9,033 nt of DNA from positions 1 through 9,033 of the forward strand of contig JAEWYG010000001.1 of the NCBI GenBank assembly GCA_023395755.1, written 5' to 3'. The stretch is from Actinomycetes bacterium (GTDB lineage Bacteria > Actinomycetota > Coriobacteriia > Coriobacteriales > Eggerthellaceae). Positions 1-7,496 of this stretch are shown here, piece by piece. How positions within the stretch are numbered: the first letter of the stretch is position 1; every line of letters begins with the position of its first letter. The notes under the pieces were generated by a model that was not told where the DNA came from, ran no database searches, and saw only the letters and a list, made by a program, of their open reading frames with translations. Both the position numbers and the translations under genes were made by a program.

Positions 1-2
1 GT

Positions 3-45
3 GTAACTCGCTTAGCGCATGTAACTCACGTAACTCACAGTAACC
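3..45. repeat. Short tandem GTAACTCNC repeats, about 9 bp period
   Basis: GTAACTC occurs at 3-9, 21-27 and 30-36, and a GTAACC variant occurs at 40-45. The steps of 18, 9 and 10 bp fit a 9 bp unit of the form GTAACTCAC, with one diverged unit (TTAGCGCAT) at 12-20. The array begins at or before the window edge, so its full length is unknown. The GTAAC core also appears, reverse-complemented, in the array at 1408-1514 on the other side of the plus-strand gene. No function can be read from the sequence. Confidence 0.6.
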
Positions 46-164
46 TTGCGCATTTCTATCACTAATCAAGCAAAATGCTTTCCCGAATCCAACACGACAT
101 AACGCCTGATCTACAATCTTGAAATGATGCTCTTTGCAATCAAGTCGCAAACTAGGATGCGATT

Positions 165-1280
165 ATGACCCTCTTTATTTCACATACTACAGCGGCAGAA
201 TGTTGGCGCTCCGGGATCTACGACCACACACTCGGTTGCACCCTCCCCTCTAGTCCCTTTCGCCCAGCTGGATCAATTCAAGTTGAAAGCTTATCCAACC
301 TACTTGCGACGGATCGACTTCAAATAACTTATCAAGAAGCGTTTTCTTTCGGCAGGGGACAACCCCTTAAACCAGCTAAGCACAAGCCGACCGCGCGTCG
401 TATCCAGATTATTAAAGGAAAGCAACTCGCTCTCGCCTCTGATCCAATACATGTACTCTTGCCCAGCAAATCTCTCGCGAACAACATTCGGCATATTACG
501 TGCCACGTATGCGAAGGATCCATTCCGAGAGGATCGTTCGTGCGCTTAGACAACACTATACTTCTGTGTTCGCCCGAATTCACCTTTTTGCAGATGGCTT
601 CAACTATTACCTTCCATGAGCTGGTAAAATTGGGATTCGAGCTCTGTGCACTTTACACTCTGCATCCCGACGGATGCGCACGCTACGACCGAATCTTGCC
701 TCCAACAACTCCTTCTTCAATTGCTGTCTATTTGCAAAACCATGATGGCGCTCCAGGAGTCGTTGCTGCACGCAAAGCCCTTCGCTATGTGGTCTCAGCC
801 TCTGGTTCTCCCATGGAAACCGCACTCGCCATCATATTCTGTCTTCCACAACATCAAGGTGGTTTTGGACTCCCCCTTTCCTTTATGAATTACCGCATCG
901 AAGAGCGACGCAGCAGACAAGCTGGAATAGGAAAAAGTTACTACCTCTGCGATATGTACTGGCCCAAAGCAAAGCTAAGCCTTGAATACGACAGCGACCA
1001 AGAACATACCGGATCTAGTCGTATCGCTGAAGATGCACAAAGGCGCAACAATTTAACTTCCTTAGGAGTTACCTCCATCACCGCCACGCGCGAACAGGTT
1101 ATGGATCCTGAAAAACTCAATCACATTGCCCATCAAATTGCACAGATGCTGGGCATACGCATGAGAAGCGAGCGAGGCTGGAGTCTTACCGAACGCGGAA
1201 GGCTTTTTCGAAAGCTCGTTCTTGCAGACGGTGCGGAATTCAGCGGGACAAAAACGCGTCGATTCTTTATCCACTCTTAG
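165..1280 (+). CDS. AbiEi-like protein with C-terminal PD-(D/E)XK/Vsr-like nuclease domain (371 aa, hypothetical)
   Basis: I do not recognise a named gene. The start is the ATG at 165, preceded by AGGA at 154-157 with 7 nt spacing. The middle (about residues 93-165) has HVLLP (96-100), SPEF (136-139) and GFELC (157-161). This resembles the C-terminal part of AbiEi-type antitoxin/regulator proteins, which I recall as common in Coriobacteriia. The C-terminal part looks like a small nuclease of the DUF559/Vsr type: SPME (215-218) before a GGFGLP stretch, D263 in CDMYWP, LEYDSDQEH (273-281, with E274, D276 and H281), then D290 and R293/R294 before a predicted strand. That spacing of D, E-x-D, H and D-xx-RR fits a PD-(D/E)XK-like core. 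There is no signal peptide or membrane segment, so it is probably cytoplasmic. The gene stands alone, converges on secDF and has repeats on both sides. It could be a defence protein, a solitary regulator or a decayed nuclease. No toxin partner is visible in the window. The coding call is firm; the function is tentative. Confidence 0.8.
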   Translation: MTLFISHTTAAECWRSGIYDHTLGCTLPSSPFRPAGSIQVESLSNLLATDRLQITYQEAFSFGRGQPLKPAKHKPTARRIQIIKGKQLALASDPIHVLLPSKSLANNIRHITCHVCEGSIPRGSFVRLDNTILLCSPEFTFLQMASTITFHELVKLGFELCALYTLHPDGCARYDRILPPTTPSSIAVYLQNHDGAPGVVAARKALRYVVSASGSPMETALAIIFCLPQHQGGFGLPLSFMNYRIEERRSRQAGIGKSYYLCDMYWPKAKLSLEYDSDQEHTGSSRIAEDAQRRNNLTSLGVTSITATREQVMDPEKLNHIAHQIAQMLGIRMRSERGWSLTERGRLFRKLVLADGAEFSGTKTRRFFIHS

Positions 1281-1407
1281 GAATAAAAACAACAATAAGC
1301 TCCTGAACTGGAAATTCTCCAAACTCAATCGAGTCACCCTCTAACATATCTTTGAGATCTATAGAAGCGAGGTCCTTTTGTCCATTATTAAACTGCTTAT
1401 ATTATTT

Positions 1408-1514
1408 CAGCGTACCCTAAGGTAGCGTTACCACGGGATAGCGTTGCCGCAGGGTAGCGTGTCCTGGGGTAGCATGCCATAGAGTAACGTTACAAGGGGT
1501 CGCGTGTCCTGCGC
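1408..1514. repeat. Degenerate 15-16 bp tandem repeat, seven units
   Basis: Units begin at 1408, 1423, 1439, 1455, 1470, 1485 and 1500, giving steps of 15, 16, 16, 15, 15 and 15 bp. The consensus is roughly TAGCGTKNCC followed by 5-6 mostly purine bases ending in GGG (for example TAGCGTTACCACGGGA, then TAGCGTTGCCGCAGGG). Single-base differences between units suggest an old, decaying array. Unit 6 contains the perfect 10 bp palindrome GTAACGTTAC (1484-1493), and unit 2 a near-palindrome, GTAGCGTTAC (1422-1431). CAGC-plus-ACC echoes continue near 1532 and 1560. Open reading frames across it only reflect the repeat (HATP/NVTL-like peptides) and are not genes. It is neither a CRISPR array (no unique spacers) nor an insertion sequence. 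Confidence 0.75.
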
Positions 1515-1575
1515 GCCGTGGCCCAAGGCAACAGCAACCCTGAGCCAACGCGCCTAGATCAGCGCCACCCCATTG

Positions 1576-1604
1576 ACAAGGCCCCCGATTTCCGGAGGCC
1601 TTGT
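1576..1604 (-). terminator. Intrinsic-type terminator hairpin after secDF
   Basis: ACAAGGCC (1576-1583) pairs with GGCCTTGT (1597-1604) in a perfect 8 bp stem. CCG (1585-1587) and CGG (1593-1595) extend it inside, leaving a 5-base loop. On the minus strand the hairpin begins 5 nt after the secDF TAA. No uridine run follows on either strand, so it may be a weak or factor-assisted terminator, or a 3'-end stabiliser. Confidence 0.6.
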
Positions 1605-1609
1605 TCGCG

Positions 1610-4330
1610 TTACTTCTTGTCTGGACGCTTCTTGCGTTTACCCTTAGGGGGCTTAGGCGCATTCTTCTGTGCGGAAGATCCTTGCCCTGATGAAATACGT
1701 CCTGAGGACGAACCCACAGAAGGTGAGGCCGCCTCTTTAGCCCGCACCGCAACCCCTTCGCCTGACGCGCTCTCAGCCGTCTTGCCGGACTTGCCCGACA
1801 GAGCAGCTGCCATAGCATTTGGGTTCGCGAACTCGAAACGACCAACTTGCGGACCGTACTTCTTAGCCAACTTAGCATAGCGCGGCTCACGCGTCTTCCA
1901 CATGGCATAAAGCGGAGCTGCAATGGCTATAGACGAATACGAGCCGCAGATAAGTCCGATAGCCATAGCAAACGCAAAGTCTTTTAGTGTTTCGCCGCCA
2001 AAGAAGAGCATGGCCAGTACCGGAATAAGCGAGCTTAGGGTGGTGTTCATGGTACGAATAAGCACTTGGTTGATGGAGTGGTTCGCCATCGTCATAAATG
2101 TGCACTTAATATCTTCACCCTGCATATTGTCGTTAATGCGATGGAACACAACCACCGTATCGTAGAGCGAGTAACCCAAGATAGTAAGCAACGCCGCAAT
2201 GGTATTCGGATTAACCTCACGTCCTACCAATGCATAAATGCCCATAACCAGTATGAGATCATGCAGCAACGAAACGATGGCAGTAACACCCATCTTGTAA
2301 TCGAAGCGGATAGCAATGTAGATAATAATGAGCACGATAGACACCAAGAAGGCGATGAGCGACGACTGGATAACGCTGGCACCCCAGTCTGGGCCGATAG
2401 TGGTTACCTCAAAGCTCTCGGTAGAAAGCCCCAAATCGCTGGCAACTTGAGTTGCACGCGAAGCCGCATCCTCTGCGCTCGTTGTTGTGGTGCGCACAAG
2501 GAAGCCTTCTTGACCGTCGGCGTTCGTGGTTTGAATAACAGCATCGGGCTCGCCCACCTTGTTAAAGGCGCCGCGCATATCTTCGGTACTCACATCGCCC
2601 GTGCCATGGAATGCAATAGACGTACCACCCACGAATTCGATACCAAAGTTCAGACCCCGCACCCCTACGACAACGAAAGATAACGAAATAAGCACCGCCG
2701 CAATAATAAGGAACACACGGCGGTATCCCAAAAAGTTAATGTCGTGCTTGATAAACTTGCCGCGAGGCTTGGCCGCCGCCTTGGCGGCTTCCTCGCCCGC
2801 TTCTCCAGCGCGCTTTTCGGCGATACGTTCGCTCTCCGCGCCGTCCATTGCCTCGCCCACCTCGGCAGCAGCCGCAGTGGTACCTTCGGCCACAGCCAAC
2901 GCCCCATAGCGCTCAGATGCTGCAAGGCTGTCTTTCACACCCCAGAACCCAGGGTGTTTCGCAATAACACGCGGCGCAATCAGGCGAATAAGCGGAGCCT
3001 TAAACAACAACATCATAACAATGTCGCAGATAATGCCCAATGCCAGCGTTAGTCCGAAACCTTTAACTGAAGCGGTAGCCAGGAAGAACAACGTAAGTGC
3101 CGACACCAGCGTTACTAAGTCGGCGTCAATGGAGGTAACAATAGCGTGCTTTACCCCTGTAATCGATGCGGCACGCACACTGCGCCCCATACGAATCTCT
3201 TCACGGAAACGCTCCATTACCAAAATGGACGAGTCGGCCGCCATGCCGATGGTCAAAACAATACCAGCAATACCAGCAAGCGAAAGACTGAACAAACCAA
3301 ATGCCGAAAGCATGGCCAAAATACCCAGATACAGCACAGCAAATACCATCATGGCGGCTGCCGTAATAACACCCAAACCGCGATAGAAGAACAGGAGGTA
3401 CAACATAACGACAACAAGGCCAATCAAGGCCACCAGCACACCCGAAGCAAGAGCGCTCTGACCCAACGTTGGGCCCACCACTTGGCTTTGAGCATACTCA
3501 AAACTTACGGGCAGCGAACCACTCTCGAGAACCGTCTGTAACGACTTAGCCTCATCAAGGGAATAACCGCCGGTAATCTGCACTTCACCGTTAGGAATCT
3601 CAGACTGAACAGAAGGTGCCGATTGCACCTCGTTATCTAGAATAATAACAATCTTACCTTTGATGGGAGCCAGCTCCCTCGAGGCATTCGCGAATGCCTC
3701 GGCGCCCTTGGAATCAAGCTTCACATTCACGCCATAGTCGCTCGAAGTCTCGGATGCTTTGCCAATGCTAACGTTGGTAATGTCGGCACCAGTAACCAGC
3801 GGAGTATAGGTACCTTCCTCAACCTTCAGATGCTCAACCTTGCCTGACGGCAGCGAGTTGCCCAGCGCGTCGGTAACGGTACCATTCTCGCCGTATTGAC
3901 CACTCTCAATTTTAGTCTTCACTTCTTGGTCGGTGAACGAATCGAGACGAGCAAACTCCAACTTACCCGTCTTACCGATAGTATCGAGAGCCTGCTGAGT
4001 GTCTGACAAACCGGGTATCTGTACGAGAATTTGGTTGGTGCCTTGTACCTGCACCACCGCTTCGGAAGCGCCAAGTGCATTCACACGGCTCTCGATAATA
4101 GCGCGGCTCTTCTCCATATCTTCGTTGGATACCGCAGCACCACCCTCACCTTTTGCCGTAAGCACAACCGACAAGCCGCCCTGGATGTCCAAACCCTGAT
4201 TAATCTTCTCCTGGGGAGGCGTAAACATAAACACCGATCCCACAACCAGCAGTGTGGTAACAATGAGCAACCAAACATTGCGCCGATCGGCAGTGCGACC
4301 GGGCTTCTTTTTTTTCTGGGCTATCGCCAT
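1610..4330 (-). CDS. secDF: Protein translocase subunits SecD and SecF fused in one chain (906 aa)
   Basis: SecDF is an RND-type membrane protein that uses the proton gradient to help SecYEG/SecA pull exported proteins across the membrane. The SecD half shows TM1 (about 19-37), GLDIQGG (46-52), a large external domain, GSLPVSFEYAQSQVVGPTLG (271-290) and five further helices (about 295-445), with the conserved Asp D366 in GMAADSSILVMERF. An Ala/Glu-rich linker (about 455-530) leads to the SecF half: TM (539-558), FGIEFVGG (562-569), and five helices to about 806, with Asp D724 in GYSLYDTVVVF. A basic, Ser/Gly/Lys-rich tail (about 845-906) ends the chain and is probably disordered and cytoplasmic. 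The open frame extends 37 codons upstream to 4441, but that part has no ribosome binding site. The ATG at 4330 has AAGGAAGAAGG just upstream and gives a normal SecD N-terminus (MAIAQKKKK, then TM1). The gene lies 145 bp after tgt, with no yajC between. Confidence 0.96.
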   Translation of the reverse strand: MAIAQKKKKPGRTADRRNVWLLIVTTLLVVGSVFMFTPPQEKINQGLDIQGGLSVVLTAKGEGGAAVSNEDMEKSRAIIESRVNALGASEAVVQVQGTNQILVQIPGLSDTQQALDTIGKTGKLEFARLDSFTDQEVKTKIESGQYGENGTVTDALGNSLPSGKVEHLKVEEGTYTPLVTGADITNVSIGKASETSSDYGVNVKLDSKGAEAFANASRELAPIKGKIVIILDNEVQSAPSVQSEIPNGEVQITGGYSLDEAKSLQTVLESGSLPVSFEYAQSQVVGPTLGQSALASGVLVALIGLVVVMLYLLFFYRGLGVITAAAMMVFAVLYLGILAMLSAFGLFSLSLAGIAGIVLTIGMAADSSILVMERFREEIRMGRSVRAASITGVKHAIVTSIDADLVTLVSALTLFFLATASVKGFGLTLALGIICDIVMMLLFKAPLIRLIAPRVIAKHPGFWGVKDSLAASERYGALAVAEGTTAAAAEVGEAMDGAESERIAEKRAGEAGEEAAKAAAKPRGKFIKHDINFLGYRRVFLIIAAVLISLSFVVVGVRGLNFGIEFVGGTSIAFHGTGDVSTEDMRGAFNKVGEPDAVIQTTNADGQEGFLVRTTTTSAEDAASRATQVASDLGLSTESFEVTTIGPDWGASVIQSSLIAFLVSIVLIIIYIAIRFDYKMGVTAIVSLLHDLILVMGIYALVGREVNPNTIAALLTILGYSLYDTVVVFHRINDNMQGEDIKCTFMTMANHSINQVLIRTMNTTLSSLIPVLAMLFFGGETLKDFAFAMAIGLICGSYSSIAIAAPLYAMWKTREPRYAKLAKKYGPQVGRFEFANPNAMAAALSGKSGKTAESASGEGVAVRAKEAASPSVGSSSGRISSGQGSSAQKNAPKPPKGKRKKRPDKK

Positions 4331-4475
4331 GACGCCTTCTTCCTTGTCATACCAAGCACTGCTGTCGCTAACACGTACAACAGATTCCTCAAACCCCAAC
4401 CGTCCTATTGTGCCATAAAACCTAATAGAGAGCAGACGCATTGTTACGAAGCGCCCACATCATGCAATAAATCGC

Positions 4476-5621
4476 TTAATAGTCTTTTGCGGCAGGCGAT
4501 GCCATCCAAGCACCATAGAACTCTTCGTAAGAATTCGCCAGCACGGCTTCGCGCGCACGACGCATCAAATCCAACAGATAATGCAAGTTATGAACAGATA
4601 AGAGAATACCGCCCAACATCTCGTTTTGCTTCACCAAATGGCGAATATAGGATCGCGAGTGATTTTGACAGGTAGAGCACGTGCAGGCAGGGTCAAGCGG
4701 GCCATAGTCGCGGGTGTATTTGGCGTTGCGCATGTTCATACGACCGGTACTGGAAAACGCTGTTCCCATGCGAGCTGTGCGCGTAGGAAGCACACAATCA
4801 AACATATCAACACCTTCGCGCACTGCTCTCACCAGCGTTGTAGGGTTGCCCACTCCCATGAGATAGCGCGGTCGATCTTCCGGTAAAGCAGCTGCCACCT
4901 GACCCAATGTTTCGAACATAATATCGTGGTCCTCACCAACCGAGTAGCCACCAATACCGAAACCTCCAAAGCGACGACCCCCTGCCGCCTGACTCTCATT
5001 TTCGATTTCGCACAAGCGACGCACCGATTCTAAACGCAAATCAAGATGCATACCTCCCTGCACGATACCAAACAATGCCTGGTCAGATCGATTGTGTGCG
5101 GCAAGACAACGGCGAGCCCAGTTTGCCGACAAGTTCATCGCACGCTCCACGAAGGCCCTTTCGGCCGGATACGGCGCACACTGATCAAGCTGCATGGCAA
5201 TATCGGCCCCTAATTGCTGCTGGATCGCCATGTTCGATTCGGGTGTCCAGCGCACCTTCGCCCCGTCATAAATAGAGCGAAACGTTAGGCCATCATCGTC
5301 CAGTTTAACCGTATCTGCCAAGCTAAACACCTGGAATCCGCCTGAATCGGTAAGCATAGGGCCGTCGTAATGCATAAACTGATGCACACCACCAGCCTCT
5401 TCCACTACGTCGACACCAGGGCGTAGCGATAGATGATACGTGTTCGCCAATACCACTTGGCTCTGAAGGTCGTGCAGTTGGCCTACAGTAATACCCTTCA
5501 CGGTGGCACTTGTGCCCACCGGCATAAACATGGGTGTCTGAAACGATCCATGCGCCGTTTCGTAAGTGAGCGCGCGGGCGCGAGCGCTATGAGCGTCTTG
5601 AGAACAATCAAACAACGCCAT
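4476..5621 (-). CDS. tgt: Queuine/preQ1 tRNA-ribosyltransferase (tRNA-guanine transglycosylase, 381 aa)
   Basis: Tgt swaps guanine at the wobble position 34 of GUN-anticodon tRNAs for the queuosine precursor preQ1, in the cytoplasm. TDSGGFQVFSL (91-101) carries the general base D92. D146 and C148 in MQLDQCAPYP, GIVQGG (185-190) and GGYSVGE (224-230) form the base-recognition pocket. D275 in VDMFDCVLPTR is the expected nucleophile. The zinc site is C313, C315, C318 and H344. Length is normal for the bacterial enzyme. In the pocket the usual FDEC is LDQC, so the Glu after the binding Asp is Gln, probably a lineage variant. The start is supported by GGAGG (5627-5631) 5 nt upstream. The ATG directly follows the stop of the HAD gene (TAAATG), so translation is probably coupled. 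No preQ1 biosynthesis genes or queA lie in the window. Confidence 0.96.
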   Translation of the reverse strand: MALFDCSQDAHSARARALTYETAHGSFQTPMFMPVGTSATVKGITVGQLHDLQSQVVLANTYHLSLRPGVDVVEEAGGVHQFMHYDGPMLTDSGGFQVFSLADTVKLDDDGLTFRSIYDGAKVRWTPESNMAIQQQLGADIAMQLDQCAPYPAERAFVERAMNLSANWARRCLAAHNRSDQALFGIVQGGMHLDLRLESVRRLCEIENESQAAGGRRFGGFGIGGYSVGEDHDIMFETLGQVAAALPEDRPRYLMGVGNPTTLVRAVREGVDMFDCVLPTRTARMGTAFSSTGRMNMRNAKYTRDYGPLDPACTCSTCQNHSRSYIRHLVKQNEMLGGILLSVHNLHYLLDLMRRAREAVLANSYEEFYGAWMASPAAKDY

Positions 5622-6473
5622 TTAGGCCTCCGTTCTTGAAGCTGAATGCGCAGCAAGCACGTTTGCTGTTGCAGCATGGTCTACTATGCCCCCGTCAATG
5701 CAGGCAACTGAGTTCTCGCAGACGGGAAGCATTTCTGCCCAAGCCGCAAATTCTTCCATACTTCCATGCTTGGATGAAGACAAGTCAAAATCAACAGGGT
5801 CTAGAAGATGGTCGGTTACCAAGTACGCATCGGCACCCAGCTTGGCTATGGCCATATCCTCAACCGTATTGTTTCCTACCATTAGTACATCTTCACCAGT
5901 AAGGCCGCAGGCCGCCAAATTCTCGGCATAGTAGGTTAACTTCGGCTTCACCGACGTGGAATTCTCATAGCTGGTAAGGCGAGCAAAACGCGTAGGGTCG
6001 ATACCTGCCCATGCAAGGCGATGCTCGACAGCACGGCGCGGGAACAGAGGCATGGTGGTCAAAACCAGTGCATAACCCTTCGCAGCAAGCGTTTCGATGG
6101 CACGAAAAGCAGCGGGGTTAGGAACCACCTTCTCACCGATAAGACCAAAATCGCGCTCGTAGTAGACGGCGAGTAGATCGTTCCACTCGGCCGCAGCGCA
6201 ATCAGCATGGCAGAAGAAAGTTTCCCAATAGGCATCTTGATTTGCGCTGGCATCTTCATGAGACATCATGGCTTCAGTACCCGCCTTTAGACCAGCAGAA
6301 AACGCATCCACATCGAGCCCTTGCGCCGACACAAACGAGGCGATGGATTTGAAGTAAGGACCGAGAAAGTCCTCCAATTCCATAGGCAATAGTGTGCCGT
6401 CTAGGTCAAAAAAGATAGCACGATACGCGCGGGCACCAGGAGGGCACGTAACGAGCTCGGTGCGATAATCCAT
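5622..6473 (-). CDS. HAD-superfamily hydrolase, C1-cap type (283 aa)
   Basis: This is a cytoplasmic haloacid dehalogenase-type phosphatase of unknown substrate. Motif I is FFDLDGTLL, with nucleophile D23 and acid/base D25. A helical cap domain (about 33-115) follows. Motif II is the LTT at 138-140 in ALVLTTMP. The motif III lysine is K176 or K178 in VKPKL. Motif IV is VGNNTVED (199-206). Family members usually have an acidic residue where N202 stands (GND...ED or GD...D), so Mg2+ binding may rely mainly on D206. The frame is open up to 6620. I chose the ATG at 6473 because AAAGGAA (6481-6487) lies 7 nt before it and because the protein then begins shortly before motif I. An ATG at 6497 lacks a good binding site. 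The stop is fused to the tgt start. A 115 bp gap with a candidate -10 box separates it from the ABC ATPase gene. Confidence 0.88.
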   Translation of the reverse strand: MDYRTELVTCPPGARAYRAIFFDLDGTLLPMELEDFLGPYFKSIASFVSAQGLDVDAFSAGLKAGTEAMMSHEDASANQDAYWETFFCHADCAAAEWNDLLAVYYERDFGLIGEKVVPNPAAFRAIETLAAKGYALVLTTMPLFPRRAVEHRLAWAGIDPTRFARLTSYENSTSVKPKLTYYAENLAACGLTGEDVLMVGNNTVEDMAIAKLGADAYLVTDHLLDPVDFDLSSSKHGSMEEFAAWAEMLPVCENSVACIDGGIVDHAATANVLAAHSASRTEA

Positions 6474-6519
6474 TGCGAGGTTCCTTTGAGTCGACATCTT
6501 ACTTTCGGTTCGATATCGC

Positions 6520-6525
6520 AGTATA
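6520..6525 (-). promoter_or_regulatory. Candidate -10 box for the HAD-tgt-secDF group
   Basis: The minus strand reads TATACT here, one mismatch from the TATAAT consensus, inside the 115 bp gap before the HAD gene. It would place the transcript start near 6513, about 40 nt before the chosen ATG. I find no good -35 at the normal 16-18 bp spacing, so this is only a candidate. Confidence 0.3.
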
Positions 6526-6588
6526 CGCGACCAAGCATAAAGGAGCGAGAAACCGATGAAATCGCTACGGTCGACGCATCTGCCGCCG

Positions 6589-7365
6589 TTAATTTCCCTC
6601 GTAATTCGCCAGGAAAGCACGAGTACGCTGATGTTGGGGCCTATTGATTACCTCGGCCGCAGCGCCCTCTTCCACAATAACGCCGCCATCCATAAATACG
6701 ATACGATCCGCCACGTCGCGCGCGAAGCTCATCTCGTGGGTAACAATAACCATTGTCATATGCTCTTCGGCAAGATCACGGATAACTTTGAGCACCTCTT
6801 TGGTAAGCTCCGGATCGAGCGCACTGGTAGGCTCATCAAAGAATAGCACGTCCGGATTAAGAGCCAATGCACGAGCAATAGCCACGCGCTGCTGCTGGCC
6901 ACCCGAAAGCTCACAAGGCACCATATCTTCTTTCCCAGAAAGACCCATTTTTTTCATCAGCTCACGTGCATGCGCATACACCTGATCTTTAGGCTGCTTT
7001 AGTACATGAAGAGGGGCATCGGTAATATTTTTCATAACCGTGTAGTGCGGGAACAAATTGAAGTTCTGAAACACCAAGCCAAAACGCTCTTTTGCCTTCT
7101 TTAGCACGTCTTTCGAAGCATACGTCGCACGACCCGCATCACTGTTCTGGGCAACAACTAAATCGCCGAATGCAAGGCGTCCTGCATCAAGCGTCTCCAA
7201 GAGCGTACAGCAGCGCAGAAGCGTTGACTTTCCACCGCCCGATGGCCCAATAACGGCTACCACTTCGCCTTTTCCTACCGTCAACGAAATATCTTTCAGA
7301 ACAGCCGTGCTGCCAAAACTCTTCTTCGCATGCTCAAGGAGCACAAGAGGTTGTTCATCTGTCAT
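6589..7365 (-). CDS. Polar amino acid ABC transporter, ATP-binding protein (258 aa)
   Basis: This is the ATPase subunit of an importer of the GlnQ/HisP (PAAT) family; it powers uptake from the cytoplasmic face of the membrane. Motifs in order: Walker A GPSGGGKST (40-48), Q-loop Q100 in VFQNFNLFPHYTV, signature LSGGQQQR (153-160), Walker B VLFFDEP (173-179) with catalytic E178, D-loop SALD (181-184), and switch H210 in IVTHEM. Length is typical for the family. About 20 residues between the first strands and the Q-loop (around 70-92) are longer than in GlnQ itself. The frame is open to 7422, but the ATG at 7365 has GGAG (7374-7377) 8 nt upstream and begins where relatives begin. It lies 131 bp downstream of the permease gene in the same direction. 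The substrate cannot be read from this subunit. Confidence 0.95.
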   Translation of the reverse strand: MTDEQPLVLLEHAKKSFGSTAVLKDISLTVGKGEVVAVIGPSGGGKSTLLRCCTLLETLDAGRLAFGDLVVAQNSDAGRATYASKDVLKKAKERFGLVFQNFNLFPHYTVMKNITDAPLHVLKQPKDQVYAHARELMKKMGLSGKEDMVPCELSGGQQQRVAIARALALNPDVLFFDEPTSALDPELTKEVLKVIRDLAEEHMTMVIVTHEMSFARDVADRIVFMDGGVIVEEGAAAEVINRPQHQRTRAFLANYEGN

Positions 7366-7496
7366 AGGTGCAGCTCCTTTTTTCAGCAAGGTCAACAGGG
7401 AAAGCTTTGAGGAACCTTCCAAAGAACAATTTTCCTTGCAAGATCCCAGGCAATTCTTCGTTCAGTAAGACAGCGAAGCTATCGGATAGTACAAGA

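Larger units (their letters stand above)
1281..1609. other. Gene-free convergent intergenic region
   Basis: This gap between the 3' ends of the plus-strand gene and secDF holds a degenerate repeat array (1408-1514, perhaps decaying further to about 1575) and the secDF terminator hairpin (1576-1604). The first 125 bases are AT-richer and show no convincing gene. A 44-codon stop-free minus-strand stretch at 1267-1401 reads like protein but has no start with a good ribosome binding site. Confidence 0.6.

Noticed and set aside
112..117. TACAAT as a -10 box for the plus-strand gene
   Set aside because: Placement is reasonable (about 40 nt leader), but no -35 is recognisable at the right spacing, so it is not reported as a feature.
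1408..1514. CRISPR array
   Set aside because: The units are contiguous and degenerate with no unique spacers, and no cas genes are nearby.
1417..1923. 168-codon minus-strand frame across the repeat array and the secDF end
   Set aside because: Its C-terminal part is just the translated repeat, and the rest is a shadow of secDF in another frame.
2066..2683. 205-codon plus-strand frame opposite secDF
   Set aside because: Antisense to a clearly conserved SecF region; the composition (His/Asn/Arg-rich) is that of a shadow frame.
4331..4441. 37-codon N-terminal extension of SecDF
   Set aside because: The ATG at 4441 has no ribosome binding site, the extension does not resemble SecD, and the ATG at 4330 has a strong site and a normal N-terminus.
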